A stretch of DNA of 32,886 nt, taken from contig CAJOEC010000041.1 in NCBI GenBank assembly GCA_905233425.1, positions 1-32,886 of the forward strand, given 5' to 3'. This stretch comes from an uncultured Prevotella sp. GTDB taxonomy: Bacteria; Bacteroidota; Bacteroidia; Bacteroidales; Bacteroidaceae. The position numbers and the translations under genes were made by a program. Positions 8,376 to 16,910 of the stretch are shown piece after piece. The notes below the pieces were generated by a model. That model saw only the letters and a program-made list of their open reading frames with translations, ran no database searches and was not told the origin of the DNA. Position 1 is the stretch's first letter, and every line of letters starts with the position of its first letter.

Positions 8376-11300
8376 ATGGGCGTAAGACTAAACAAAGTAC
8401 TGACAGAACTGAACATAGGACTTCAAACGGCAGTTGATTTCCTGAAAAAGAAAACAAGTCTGGGCGAAATTCGCGAGGACACCACTTCCAACACCAAGAT
8501 CACCGACGAACAGTACGCGGCTTTGGTGCAGGAGTTCAGTGGCGACAAGGCCGTGAAAACCCAGGCCGACAAGCTCTTCCCAAAGAAACCAAAGGAGAAG
8601 AAGCCTGAAGAATTGCGGGCCGTCACCAAGACTGAGGAGATGATGGCACAGCGCCAGCAGTTCAAACCGCTGGGCAAGATTGACCTTGGCAGCGTTGGAA
8701 AATCCAAGCCTGTCAGCACTTCCTCCGCTGGGACACCACCAGCTGATGCCCATCCCCGTGTCAGCCCGTCGAAAACCACTGAGCCAAAGGCTGCTGCCGT
8801 GAGCCAGGCGCAGAAGACTGACAAGCAGAAACCCGCCACGAAAGGGGCGGAGCCACGGGTCGGCACACAACCTGCCACGGGTGGGGCAGAACCCAGTGTC
8901 AGCAAGACTGAGGGAACATCCAGTGTCAGCCAGCAGGAACCTAAGGCTCCCGCTTCATCCCCCTCTGTTTCTGAATCAGTCGCACCCACAAAACCCGCTG
9001 CACCTACAAAACCCACCGAATCCACTCCAGTGCCCGACACCACCCTGGAAGCCGAGGCCGTCACGCTATCCACCGTTCCCGACGATTCTTCGGTGGACAT
9101 GAATGACGACGACGCAACACCCGGTAAGACCGTGCTCCCAGCCCCGGTGAAAGAGATTTACACGCTGAAGAGCGAGGCCAAGATGGCTCCGAAGGTGAAC
9201 GTGCTCGGAAAGATCGACCTCTCGTCGATAAACCAGAGCACACGCCCGAAGAAGAAGAGCAAGGAGGAGAAGCGCAAGCAGCGCGAGGAGAAGGCTGCAC
9301 AACAGCGTGGAGCCAGTGCCCAGGCCAGTGGCGAGAAGAAGAAGCGCGAGCGCATACGCCAGGGAAAGGTCGACATTGAGGCCGCAGCCCGCCAGCAGCA
9401 GCAACAACAGCAGCAGCAAGGCCAGGGAAAGAAGAAGAACAAGGGCGGAAACCAGAACTTCAACGACCAGCCCCAAAACCAGGGCAAGAAAAACAAGAAC
9501 AAGAACCGCCAGCCCATGAAGCCCGTAGAGGTGAGCGAGGAGGACGTGGCACGCCAGGTGAAAGAGACACTGGCACGCCTCACGTCGAAGACCACGCAGA
9601 CCAAGAAGGGCGCCAAGTACCGCCGCGAGAAACGCGATGCCGTGGCAGAGCGTCTCAGCGAGGAGCTGGCAGCAGTGGCAGCACAGAGCAAGGTGCTGAA
9701 ACTCACCGAGTTCGTGACCGTCTCGGAGCTGGCAACGATGATGAACGTGCCCGTCGTAAAGGTCATCAGCACATGTATGGCCATCGGCATCATGGCAAGT
9801 ATCAACCAGCGACTCGAGGCAGAGACCATCAACATCGTGGCCGAGGAGTTCGGTTTCACCACAGAATATGTATCCGCCGACGTGCAGAACGCCATACAGG
9901 AGGAAGAGGACGACGAGAACGACCTGCTGCCACGCGCACCAATTGTCACCGTCATGGGTCATGTGGACCATGGTAAGACGTCGCTCCTCGACTATATCCG
10001 CAAGACCAACGTCATCGCCGGTGAGGCAGGAGGTATCACGCAGCACATCGGCGCATACAACGTGGAACTGCCCGACGGACGCGAGATAACGTTCCTTGAC
10101 ACCCCGGGACACGAGGCGTTCACCGCCATGCGTGCACGTGGTGCACAGGTGACCGATATTGCCATTATCATCGTGGCTGCCGACGACAGCGTCATGCCCA
10201 CGACGAAGGAGGCCATCGCCCATGCACAGGCTGCCAACGTGCCTATGGTGTTCGCCATCAACAAGATAGACAAGCCCGGAGCCAACCCCGACAAGATCCG
10301 CGAGGACTTGGCAAACATGAACCTCCTCGTCGAGGAGTGGGGCGGCAAGTACCAGTGCCAGGAGATTTCGGCTAAGAAAGGCATCGGCGTGGAGGAACTG
10401 CTTGAGAAGGTGCTCCTCGAGGCTGAGATGCTCGACCTCAAGGCCAACCCCAACCGCAAGGCAACGGGAAGCATCATCGAGAGCTCGCTCGACAAGGGCC
10501 GCGGCTATGTGTCGACGGTGCTCGTCTCAAACGGTACGCTGAAGGTGGGCGACATTGTCATTGCAGGGTCAAGCCATGGGCGCATAAAGGCAATGTTCAA
10601 CGAGCGAAACCAGCGCATCAACGAGGCAAAGCCCGCAGAGCCGGCCATTATTCTGGGACTCAACGGCGCACCGACAGCCGGCGACGCCTTCAACGTCATG
10701 GACACTGAGCAGGAGGCACGCGAGATTGCCAGCAAGCGAGAGCAGCTTCAGCGTGAGCAGGGACTGCGCACACAGAAGACCATCGGACTCGACGACATTT
10801 CGCACCGCATAGCACTGGGCGAGTTCCACGAGCTGAACATCGTGGTCAAGGGCGACACCGACGGCTCTATCGAGGCTCTCAGCGACTCGTTCATCAAGCT
10901 TTCCACCGAGAAGGTGCAGGTCAATGTCATCGCGAAGGCCGTGGGCCAGATTTCCGAGAACGACGTCATGCTCGCATCGGCATCGAAGGCTGTCATCATT
11001 GGCTTCCAGGTTCGCCCGTCGGCAGGGGCACGCAAGCTGGCCGACACCGAGGGCGTGGAGATAAACACCTACTCAATCATCTACGATGCCATCGAGGATG
11101 TCCGCTCCACCATGGAGGGTATGCTCGACAAGGTCATCAAGGAGGAGGTGACAGGCCAGATTGAGGTGCGCGAGGTGTTCCACATCTCGAAGGTGGGCAC
11201 CGTGGCCGGTGCCATGGTCACCGAGGGAAAGGTGCACCGCACGGACAAGGCCCGACTCATACGCGACGGTATTGTGCTCTTCACCGGTGCCATCAACGCA

Positions 11301-11438
11301 TTGAAGCGCTACAAGGACGATGTCAAGGAGGTGGCCACCAACTTCGAATGCGGTATCTCGCTCGTCAACTTCAACGACATACAGCAGGGCGACATCATCG
11401 AGACATTCCAGGAGATTGAGGTGCAGCAGAAGCTCTAA
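8376..11438 (+). CDS. infB: Translation initiation factor IF-2
   Basis: A 1020-residue IF-2, the GTPase that brings initiator tRNA to the ribosome and promotes subunit joining. An IF2_N module begins at residue 3 ([20 protein letters not shown]). A long low-complexity linker rich in Pro, Lys, Glu and Gln covers about residues 60-400. A second IF2_N module follows ([20 protein letters not shown]). The G domain has GHVDHGKT (about residues 528-535), DTPGHE (about 575) and NKID (about 629). The remaining domains II-IV reach the end (EIEVQQKL). The linker includes an in-frame tandem duplication at 8832-8903. The gene is followed by an intrinsic terminator, so it is the last gene of the rimP operon. 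Confidence 0.97.
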   Translation: MGVRLNKVLTELNIGLQTAVDFLKKKTSLGEIREDTTSNTKITDEQYAALVQEFSGDKAVKTQADKLFPKKPKEKKPEELRAVTKTEEMMAQRQQFKPLGKIDLGSVGKSKPVSTSSAGTPPADAHPRVSPSKTTEPKAAAVSQAQKTDKQKPATKGAEPRVGTQPATGGAEPSVSKTEGTSSVSQQEPKAPASSPSVSESVAPTKPAAPTKPTESTPVPDTTLEAEAVTLSTVPDDSSVDMNDDDATPGKTVLPAPVKEIYTLKSEAKMAPKVNVLGKIDLSSINQSTRPKKKSKEEKRKQREEKAAQQRGASAQASGEKKKRERIRQGKVDIEAAARQQQQQQQQQGQGKKKNKGGNQNFNDQPQNQGKKNKNKNRQPMKPVEVSEEDVARQVKETLARLTSKTTQTKKGAKYRREKRDAVAERLSEELAAVAAQSKVLKLTEFVTVSELATMMNVPVVKVISTCMAIGIMASINQRLEAETINIVAEEFGFTTEYVSADVQNAIQEEEDDENDLLPRAPIVTVMGHVDHGKTSLLDYIRKTNVIAGEAGGITQHIGAYNVELPDGREITFLDTPGHEAFTAMRARGAQVTDIAIIIVAADDSVMPTTKEAIAHAQAANVPMVFAINKIDKPGANPDKIREDLANMNLLVEEWGGKYQCQEISAKKGIGVEELLEKVLLEAEMLDLKANPNRKATGSIIESSLDKGRGYVSTVLVSNGTLKVGDIVIAGSSHGRIKAMFNERNQRINEAKPAEPAIILGLNGAPTAGDAFNVMDTEQEAREIASKREQLQREQGLRTQKTIGLDDISHRIALGEFHELNIVVKGDTDGSIEALSDSFIKLSTEKVQVNVIAKAVGQISENDVMLASASKAVIIGFQVRPSAGARKLADTEGVEINTYSIIYDAIEDVRSTMEGMLDKVIKEEVTGQIEVREVFHISKVGTVAGAMVTEGKVHRTDKARLIRDGIVLFTGAINALKRYKDDVKEVATNFECGISLVNFNDIQQGDIIETFQEIEVQQKL
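8832..8903 (+). repeat. In-frame 39-bp tandem duplication in the IF-2 linker
   Basis: Two imperfect copies start at 8832 and 8871, 39 bp apart. They encode [12 protein letters not shown] and [12 protein letters not shown]. The DNA is G/C-rich and partly palindromic, unlike the surrounding linker, so it resembles the other intragenic repeat insertions of this window. Confidence 0.6.
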
Positions 11439-11471
11439 TCCCACACTTTACTTAATTTTTACTTAATTTTT

Positions 11472-11500
11472 AAGCCCCGATTTATTTGGGGCTTTCGTTT
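11472..11500 (+). terminator. Intrinsic terminator after infB
   Basis: The stem AAGCCCC / GGGGCTT (11472-11478 with 11488-11494) closes a 9-base loop and is followed by the T-rich tail TCGTTT. It lies 34 bases after the infB stop. Confidence 0.85.
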
Positions 11501-11516
11501 CATTGTAGTAATTTTG
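11485..11516 (+). promoter_or_regulatory. Promoter of the LRR gene pair
   Basis: The -33 box TTTG at 11485-11488 lies inside the loop and stem of the infB terminator. The -7 box TAATTTTG is at 11509-11516, with exact 20-base spacing. The first LRR gene starts 48 bases downstream of the -7 box. Confidence 0.75.
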
Positions 11517-11563
11517 CACCGCAATTCCATGATTAAAACGTTTAATTCCATACATTTTTAGCT

Positions 11564-13855
11564 ATGAGAAAGAAACATTTGATTTGCTTGCTCGTCATGA
11601 TGGCATTCATGGCGGTGCGTCTTGCGGCAAAGCCAATAGTATTTATTGTTGGCATTGACGACACCACAGGCACCATGCCCGACTACTCTCGGATACCCCC
11701 TGTGCCGGTGGTCGACCTGACCGACAATGTGCTGACGTTCCTCCCCGATCACGACGACTATACCGTCAGCATTGTCGATGAAGAGGGCAACGAGGTCTAT
11801 TCAGTCTTCGTGCCGTCCAGTGTAATAACTGTCACCCTGCCATTTGTGCCGGGCGGAAACTACGTGTTGCGACTACTCACCGACGATTTCTACTATTATT
11901 ATGCCACCTTTACCGACCCGGTGGTAGTGGACGGAATCCGCTACAAACTGGTGAACAAGACAAGAACCGCCGAGGTGGTAAAGAAAAGAGACGGGAGCTA
12001 TCCTGGCGATATAATGCTCGACGACCCAAGAGAGACGGAGTGGTATTATTCAGGTGACATAGTGATTCCAGATGAAATCGTCTACTATGGTAAGAGATAC
12101 AGTGTGAAAAGTATCGGAGACTATGCTTTCAACTGGTGCAGAAAAATGACATCGGTCACAATCCCCTGTAGTTTGACCACAATTGGGATTGAAGCATTCA
12201 AGGATTGCAAGAATCTTTCGGCTGTGTACATCTCTGATTTGGCAAAGTGGTGCTGTATAGAGTTCAGAGACAATCCTGTGACGAGCATTGATGGGACAAC
12301 TATCAGTAACCCACTTTCATACGCACACCATCTTTTCCTTGACGGCAAGGAGGTGACAAACCTTGTGATTCCCGACGAAGTAAAGAAAATCCCAGACAAG
12401 GCTTTCTATAGATGCTATAGTTTGACATCTGTGGATACTGGCAACGGTGTGACAGCTATTTGCAGTGATGCTTTCTACGGATGTTCAAACCTTACCAGCG
12501 TAACGATAGGCAACAGCGTAAAGACCGTGGGCGAGAATGCTTTTGGTGGTTGTACTAATCTTGGCTCAGTAAGTATTGGAAGCAGTGTCACTACAATTGA
12601 AAGATGGGCTTTTGCCAATACCGGACTGACTTCAATAACAATTCCAAACAGTGTCACAACAATATGGGGGGCGGTTTTCGAGAACTGTAAAGAGTTGACC
12701 ACGGTCACTCTGGGCACTGGCGTGAAAACGTTTAGTTGGATCTCATTACGTAATTGCCCAAAGTTTGAAGCTTTACACATCTCCGACTTGGCTGCTTGGT
12801 GCGATATTGATTTCGGTTCCGAATTACCTCCCTCAAACTATCGTCTTAACCTTAACGGGACAGTGATAAAAGACCTGGTGATCCCCGACGGTGTCACTGT
12901 CATAAAGGATCATGCCTTCAAGTGTTTGACACAACTTAGTTCCGTCACTATTCCTAACAGTGTCACCACTATAGGGGCTAGTGTCTTTGCCAGTTGCACA
13001 AGTTTAATGTCTGTTTCTCTTCCATCCAGCTTAAAGACTATAGGCGATGGGGCTTTCGTGGATTGCCCGGGCTTGACATCCTTTGTCATTCCCGATGGCT
13101 TGACCACCATCAGCTCTGCTACTTTTGCCGCTTGCACCAACCTGAGGTATGTAAAGTTTCCCAGCAAATTGGAGAGCATTGAAGAACGTGCTTTCGTTGG
13201 TTGCAAAAGCCTTATGTCTGTGACTATTCCCAATAGTACCACCAAAATTGGAAGAGCGTCTTTCTGCGACTGTGGCAGTCTTGCCACGGTGACACTTGGC
13301 AGCGGGATTGAGAGCATTGGCAGCGGTGCATTCTCTTCCTGCCCTGAACTGGCAAACGTCTATTGTTTCGCCACAAAGGTTCCCAAGGCTGACGAAACGA
13401 CTTTCCACGAGTCATATCCCAGTTACTGCAACCTTTACGTTCCCGCGTCTTTGGTTGAGGCTTACAAGGCCAGTAGACCGTGGAATGAATTCATTATTGC
13501 AGGAGTCGACGACGAAGACATCCCCACGCCAGAGCCGCAGAAATGCGCCACGCCGACAATAGCTTTCGAGAACGGGGAACTGACATTCAGCTGCGAGACC
13601 GACGGGGTGGAGTTCGTCTCCGAGATTACTGTCGACGAGGCACGTAAATACTACGACAGCAAGGTGAGGCTCGACGGGAAGTATGTCGTCACGGTATATG
13701 CTGTCAAGAGGGACTTCGAGGACAGCGACGTGGCAACCGCCGTCATCTACCCCGGGCAAAGTCCTTCCGTCAGGACAGTCTACGACGTAAACGGTGACGG
13801 TACAGTCGACGTGGCCGACATTTCAGCCATTATAACAGCTATGGCGGAGATGTAA
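11564..13855 (+). CDS. Secreted BspA-like LRR_5 protein with dockerin-like tail
   Basis: A 763-residue surface or secreted protein. A signal peptide (MRKKHLICLLVMMAFMAVRL) is followed by a beta-rich N-terminal domain (about residues 25-125), possibly DUF3244-like. The body, about residues 170-640, is a run of LRR_5 repeats of about 23 residues on the pattern L-T-S-V-T-I-P-N-S-V-T-T-I-G-x-x-A-F-x-x-C. It is interrupted by non-repeat inserts such as LAKWCCIEF and LAAWCDIDF. A beta-sandwich module starting at CATPTIAFENGELTFSCETD follows. The C-terminus DVNGDGTVDVADISAIITAM has one dockerin-type calcium loop. BspA-like proteins are known to mediate adhesion to host matrix or other bacteria; that role here is inferred. 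The next gene, 39 bases on, has the same architecture. Confidence 0.9.
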   Translation: MRKKHLICLLVMMAFMAVRLAAKPIVFIVGIDDTTGTMPDYSRIPPVPVVDLTDNVLTFLPDHDDYTVSIVDEEGNEVYSVFVPSSVITVTLPFVPGGNYVLRLLTDDFYYYYATFTDPVVVDGIRYKLVNKTRTAEVVKKRDGSYPGDIMLDDPRETEWYYSGDIVIPDEIVYYGKRYSVKSIGDYAFNWCRKMTSVTIPCSLTTIGIEAFKDCKNLSAVYISDLAKWCCIEFRDNPVTSIDGTTISNPLSYAHHLFLDGKEVTNLVIPDEVKKIPDKAFYRCYSLTSVDTGNGVTAICSDAFYGCSNLTSVTIGNSVKTVGENAFGGCTNLGSVSIGSSVTTIERWAFANTGLTSITIPNSVTTIWGAVFENCKELTTVTLGTGVKTFSWISLRNCPKFEALHISDLAAWCDIDFGSELPPSNYRLNLNGTVIKDLVIPDGVTVIKDHAFKCLTQLSSVTIPNSVTTIGASVFASCTSLMSVSLPSSLKTIGDGAFVDCPGLTSFVIPDGLTTISSATFAACTNLRYVKFPSKLESIEERAFVGCKSLMSVTIPNSTTKIGRASFCDCGSLATVTLGSGIESIGSGAFSSCPELANVYCFATKVPKADETTFHESYPSYCNLYVPASLVEAYKASRPWNEFIIAGVDDEDIPTPEPQKCATPTIAFENGELTFSCETDGVEFVSEITVDEARKYYDSKVRLDGKYVVTVYAVKRDFEDSDVATAVIYPGQSPSVRTVYDVNGDGTVDVADISAIITAMAEM

Positions 13856-13894
13856 CATTCCAAAATGATTATTAACCAATAAAACGAAACAACT

Positions 13895-15502
13895 ATGAAG
13901 AAACAGTTTTTCCTTCTCATTGCCCTCCTCATGCCCATGATGGCAAGTGCGTATGAAGCCTTCATCGATGGCATCTACTACTATTTCAACCATGCCGCAA
14001 AGACGGCGACGGTGACTTACTATTCCTGGTATGGCATAACCGATGTGTTTTATAAGGGAGAGGTCAACATCCCTCCGACGGTGGACTACAATGGCGAGAC
14101 ATACACAGTGACGGAAATAGGGAAGTCGGCATTCTCTGAGTGCAGCGAGCTTACCTCTGTCACTATTCCTTCAAGCGTGACGACGATAGGCGAACGTGCT
14201 TTCTGTGCTTGCGGCCTGCCCTCAATCACTATTCCTGAGAGCGTGACAACGATTGGCAATGTGGCCTTTGCCGGTTGCAGATTCACTTCCTTCACGATTC
14301 CTTCCAGCGTGACGACGATAGGTGAGAGTGCCTTCTCCAACTGTAACGGCCTGACATCCATCACTATCCCTTCGAGCGTGACGAGCCTGGGGCGAGAGGC
14401 TTTCTGTGGTTGCAAGAACCTGACCTCTGTCACGCTTCCTGAAAGTGTGACGAGCATCGAATACCAGACTTTCGGCGGTTGCGTCAACCTGCCATCCATC
14501 ACTATCCCGACCAGCGTGACAAGCATTGGAAGTTATGCCTTCAACCAGTGCAGCAGTCTGACTTCCATCACGATTCCTGCCAGTGTGACAACGATAGGCA
14601 ACAATGCTTTCTCCTACTGCACTGGCCTGACCTCAATCACGATTCCTGCCAGCGTGACCAGCATCGGGCGGTCAGCGTTCTATGGATGTGGCCTGTCCTC
14701 CATTGAGGTTGAAAGCGGTAACACCGTGTATGACTCCCGCGACAATTGCAATGCCATTATCGTGACCGCAACAAACGAACTGTTTTTCGGATGCAAGAAT
14801 TCGTTTATCCCCGACGGTGTGGAAAGCATTGGTGGCACAGCCTTCGCCTACGAAGGCGATTCCTTCTCAGGATGCACCGGCCTGACCTCCATCAATATTC
14901 CGGCCAGCGTGACGAGAATCGGGAGCTATGCCTTCTGGAATTGTAGCGACCTTACCTCTGTCACCATCGGAGGCAGCGCAGTAACCATCGAGCAGGAGGC
15001 GTTCAATGGCTGCACCGCTTTGAGGACAGTCAGGTCGTACATCAAGGAGCCGAACAACATAAGCAAATTCGACGAAGGCACCTACCGCCAAGGCACGCTC
15101 TATGTGCCTTTCGGAACGAAGGATCTGTACGTCCGCTTCGACGGCTGGCGTGAGTTCCTGCACATAGAGGAGATGGAAGAAGGGGCCTCGCCCAATACTA
15201 AAGGAGCATGTGCCACGCCGACTATCGTTGTCGCGGACAACAAGTTCAGGTTCCAGTGCAAGACTCCCGGGGCCAAGTTCACCAGCTCCTTGACCACGGA
15301 AGAACAGACTTTCGAGGGCGACGAAGTGAGAATGGGCGACGAGGTGACATATATCCTCACCGTCTACGCCAACGCCCCCGGCTACGACAGGTCCGAACCT
15401 GCCATCTACAAGTTTACTATTAACAAGAGCGACGTAAACGGAGACGGCACAGTCGACGTGGCCGACATTTCAACCATCATATCAGTTATGGCGGAGATGT
15501 AA
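13895..15502 (+). CDS. Secreted BspA-like LRR_5 protein, second of a pair
   Basis: A 535-residue paralogue of the preceding protein with a signal peptide (MKKQFFLLIALLMPMMASAY). A short N-terminal segment precedes about 13 LRR_5 repeats (pattern LTSITIPASVTSIGRSAFYGC) from about residue 60 to 400. A beta-sandwich module begins at CATPTIVVADNKFRFQCKTP, and the protein ends with the dockerin-like DVNGDGTVDVADISTIISVM. The 39-base gap after the first LRR gene contains no terminator, so the two are probably co-transcribed. Compared with the first protein it lacks the long N-terminal domain and the non-repeat inserts. The near-identical last 23 residues of the pair suggest a shared tail module; what it binds is unknown. 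Confidence 0.9.
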   Translation: MKKQFFLLIALLMPMMASAYEAFIDGIYYYFNHAAKTATVTYYSWYGITDVFYKGEVNIPPTVDYNGETYTVTEIGKSAFSECSELTSVTIPSSVTTIGERAFCACGLPSITIPESVTTIGNVAFAGCRFTSFTIPSSVTTIGESAFSNCNGLTSITIPSSVTSLGREAFCGCKNLTSVTLPESVTSIEYQTFGGCVNLPSITIPTSVTSIGSYAFNQCSSLTSITIPASVTTIGNNAFSYCTGLTSITIPASVTSIGRSAFYGCGLSSIEVESGNTVYDSRDNCNAIIVTATNELFFGCKNSFIPDGVESIGGTAFAYEGDSFSGCTGLTSINIPASVTRIGSYAFWNCSDLTSVTIGGSAVTIEQEAFNGCTALRTVRSYIKEPNNISKFDEGTYRQGTLYVPFGTKDLYVRFDGWREFLHIEEMEEGASPNTKGACATPTIVVADNKFRFQCKTPGAKFTSSLTTEEQTFEGDEVRMGDEVTYILTVYANAPGYDRSEPAIYKFTINKSDVNGDGTVDVADISTIISVMAEM

Positions 15503-15518
15503 CCCAATCATCTGTTTC

Positions 15519-15866
15519 TAAGGATTTGAAGGTTTTTAATGGTTTCTAAGGATTTAAAGGATATAAAGGATTTGTAAGTATTTAAGGAATGATAATCCGC
15601 AATCACCCGATAACGCCCCGAAGGGGCAATGAGCCATCAGCCCAGGGCATCGCCCTGGGTAAAAGTGGCGGTGAGGTTTCGCCCTGCAAGGGCAAAAGAA
15701 ATAATAGGAGGCGGCGCCTCCGTTTAATTCTTTTGCCCTTTCAGGGCGGGGGCTACGTACTCCTTTATACCCAGGGCGATGCCCTGGGCTATTAGCTTGT
15801 TGGCCTTTCAGGCCGACTATCGTGTACATGCGGATTTTTATAAAAGGATATAAAGGATTTAGTAGA
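15519..15866. repeat. Nested palindromic element with 'AAGGATTT' flanks
   Basis: This fills the 368-bp spacer before the DUF3109 gene. The outer arms at 15639-15661 and 15768-15790 (core CAGGGCATCGCCCTGGGT) are perfect complements. The inner arms at 15680-15700 and 15728-15748 differ by one base. The centre is the palindrome GGAGGCGGCGCCTCC. Repeats of TTCTAAGGATTTAAAGGAT lie on both sides. No gene is seen. Confidence 0.88.
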
Positions 15867-15870
15867 ATCT

Positions 15871-16470
15871 ATGGATAAGAAACAACTGCCACCGATACTT
15901 CAGATTGGCGATGTGCTGATCTCGTCGGACATAATAACAGAAGAGTTCTGCTGCGACCTCACGGTGTGCCATGGGGCGTGCTGTGTGGAGGGCGAAGCTG
16001 GCGCCCCCGTCACCCTCGACGACGTGGCTGCCATCGAGGACTGCCTTGACACGGTGTGGCCCGACCTCAGCGCCGCCGCACAGGCTGTCATCGACCGTCA
16101 GGGAGTGGCCTACACCGACCCTGACGGTGACTTGGTGACAAGCATAGTGGGTGGGAAGGACTGCGTCTTCACCTACTACGACAGACAGGACGACTGTTGC
16201 CTGTGCGCCCTGGAGAAGGCCTGCCGCAACGGGCAGACGAATTACATGAAGCCCATAAGCTGCGCCCTCTATCCCATCCGCGAAAAAACGTTCAACGACG
16301 GCACCGTGGGCCTGAACTACCACAGATGGGCAATCTGCCAGTGCGGGCGCGAGAAGGGGCGCAACATCCATCTGCCGGTCTACCGCTTCCTCGAAGGGCC
16401 GCTGACACGACGCTTCGGAAAGGAGTGGTACGACGAACTGTGTAGTGTGGCAAGCCAACTGCTGAGTTGA
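15871..16470 (+). CDS. DUF3109 family cysteine-cluster protein
   Basis: A 199-residue protein that resembles the DUF3109 family of Bacteroidota. It is rich in cysteine: FCCDLTVCHGACCVEG (about residues 27-42), then CVFTYYDRQDDCCLCALEKAC, PISCALYPIR and WAICQCGREKGR. The spacing suggests a zinc- or iron-sulfur-binding site, as in YkgJ-type cysteine clusters. The function is not known. The protein has no signal peptide and is probably cytoplasmic. Its last codons and its TGA stop (16468-16470) fall in the first units of the TTGAG heptad array that follows. Confidence 0.85.
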   Translation: MDKKQLPPILQIGDVLISSDIITEEFCCDLTVCHGACCVEGEAGAPVTLDDVAAIEDCLDTVWPDLSAAAQAVIDRQGVAYTDPDGDLVTSIVGGKDCVFTYYDRQDDCCLCALEKACRNGQTNYMKPISCALYPIREKTFNDGTVGLNYHRWAICQCGREKGRNIHLPVYRFLEGPLTRRFGKEWYDELCSVASQLLS

Positions 16471-16655
16471 GAGTTGAGTGTTGAGTGTTGAGTGTTGAGA
16501 GTTGAGTGTTGAGAGTTGAGTGTTGAGTGTTGAGAGTTGAGTGTTGAGTGTTGAGAGTTGAGTGTTGAGTGTTGAGTGTTGAGTGTTGAGAGTTGAGAGT
16601 TGAGTGTTGAGTGTTGAGAGTTGAGTGTTGAGAGTCGATTGTTGAGGATTGAGTG
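16461..16655. repeat. Heptanucleotide array (TTGAGTG/TTGAGAG)
   Basis: About 24 clean copies of a 7-bp unit, TTGAGTG or TTGAGAG, run from 16467 to about 16635. Degenerate copies continue to 16655. The array starts inside the DUF3109 stop codon and ends 18 bases before the aromatic operon promoter. The same unit, in the same orientation on the plus strand, occurs inside genes at 23692-23752, 25104-25152 and 25459-25554. Confidence 0.97.
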
Positions 16656-16673
16656 CAAAAAACTTGCAATTTG

Positions 16674-16705
16674 TTTGGTGGTTACAGAGAAAAGTTGTAA
16701 TTTTG
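16674..16705 (+). promoter_or_regulatory. Promoter of the aromatic amino acid operon
   Basis: The -33 box TTTG is at 16674-16677 and the -7 box TAATTTTG at 16698-16705, with 20-base spacing. Transcription would begin near 16711, giving a leader of about 200 bases before the aminotransferase gene. Confidence 0.85.
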
Positions 16706-16732
16706 CAGCCGAAATCTACAAAAACTATCAAA

Positions 16733-16786
16733 ATGACACATTCAGCTACCTATTTCTACGGCTATTACTTTTACTTTGCAGCATAG
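16733..16786 (+). CDS. Tyr/Phe-rich leader peptide of an attenuator
   Basis: A 17-codon ORF encodes MTHSATYFYGYYFYFAA and ends in TAG. Residues 7-15 hold five tyrosines and three phenylalanines, interrupted only by one glycine. It lies about 20 bases into the predicted transcript and is followed by an antiterminator/terminator pair and then by aromatic amino acid biosynthesis genes. In known trp, phe and his attenuators, scarcity of the charged tRNA stalls the ribosome on such codons and prevents terminator formation; that mechanism is inferred here. An A-rich stretch (AAAAACTATCAAA) precedes the start, as is usual in Bacteroidota. The peptide itself probably has no other role. Confidence 0.85.
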   Translation: MTHSATYFYGYYFYFAA

Positions 16787-16861
16787 TTGTGAAGCGGTTG
16801 GCCGTAAGTAGATTGAAGATTGGAAATTGAAAGATTGAAGATAAACAAAGCCCCGCTTCAC
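16757..16861 (+). promoter_or_regulatory. Attenuator: anti-antiterminator and antiterminator pairings
   Basis: Segment 2, GTGAAGCGG (16789-16797), is an exact complement of CCGCTTCAC (16853-16861), which forms part of the ascending terminator arm and the loop. That pairing would block the terminator. Segment 1, TACGGC (16757-16762), lies within the Tyr codons. It can pair with GCCGTA (16801-16806) to enclose segment 2, and a ribosome stalled on the leader would prevent this. The 9-bp pairing is clear; the 6-bp pairing is weaker. Confidence 0.75.
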
Positions 16862-16890
16862 GAGACAGTGACAGCGGGGCTTGATTTTTT
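16848..16890 (+). terminator. Attenuator terminator before the aminotransferase gene
   Basis: AAGCCCCGCT (16848-16857) pairs with AGCGGGGCTT (16873-16882) around a 15-base loop, followed by GA and six T residues (16885-16890). It ends 20 bases before the first structural gene, so it must be bypassed for that gene to be expressed from the upstream promoter. Confidence 0.92.
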
Positions 16891-16910
16891 GACAACAAGA
16901 CAACAAGATT

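Noticed and set aside
9066..10223. A 385-codon open frame antisense to infB
   Set aside because: Leucine- and histidine-rich low-complexity translation, exactly opposite the Lys/Glu/Gln-rich linker and G domain of IF-2; a shadow.
15554..15829. Open frame containing LKGQQANSPGHRPGYKG in the spacer before DUF3109
   Set aside because: It is the translation of the palindromic element. The same peptide type arises wherever the element occurs, so it is not a separate gene.
16461..16655. CRISPR array
   Set aside because: The units are 7 bp with no spacers, and no cas genes are near.
16465..16731. Minus-strand frames with dozens of STLNTQ repeats
   Set aside because: They come from the heptad array, which is open in all three frames of that strand by construction; no start or domain supports a protein.
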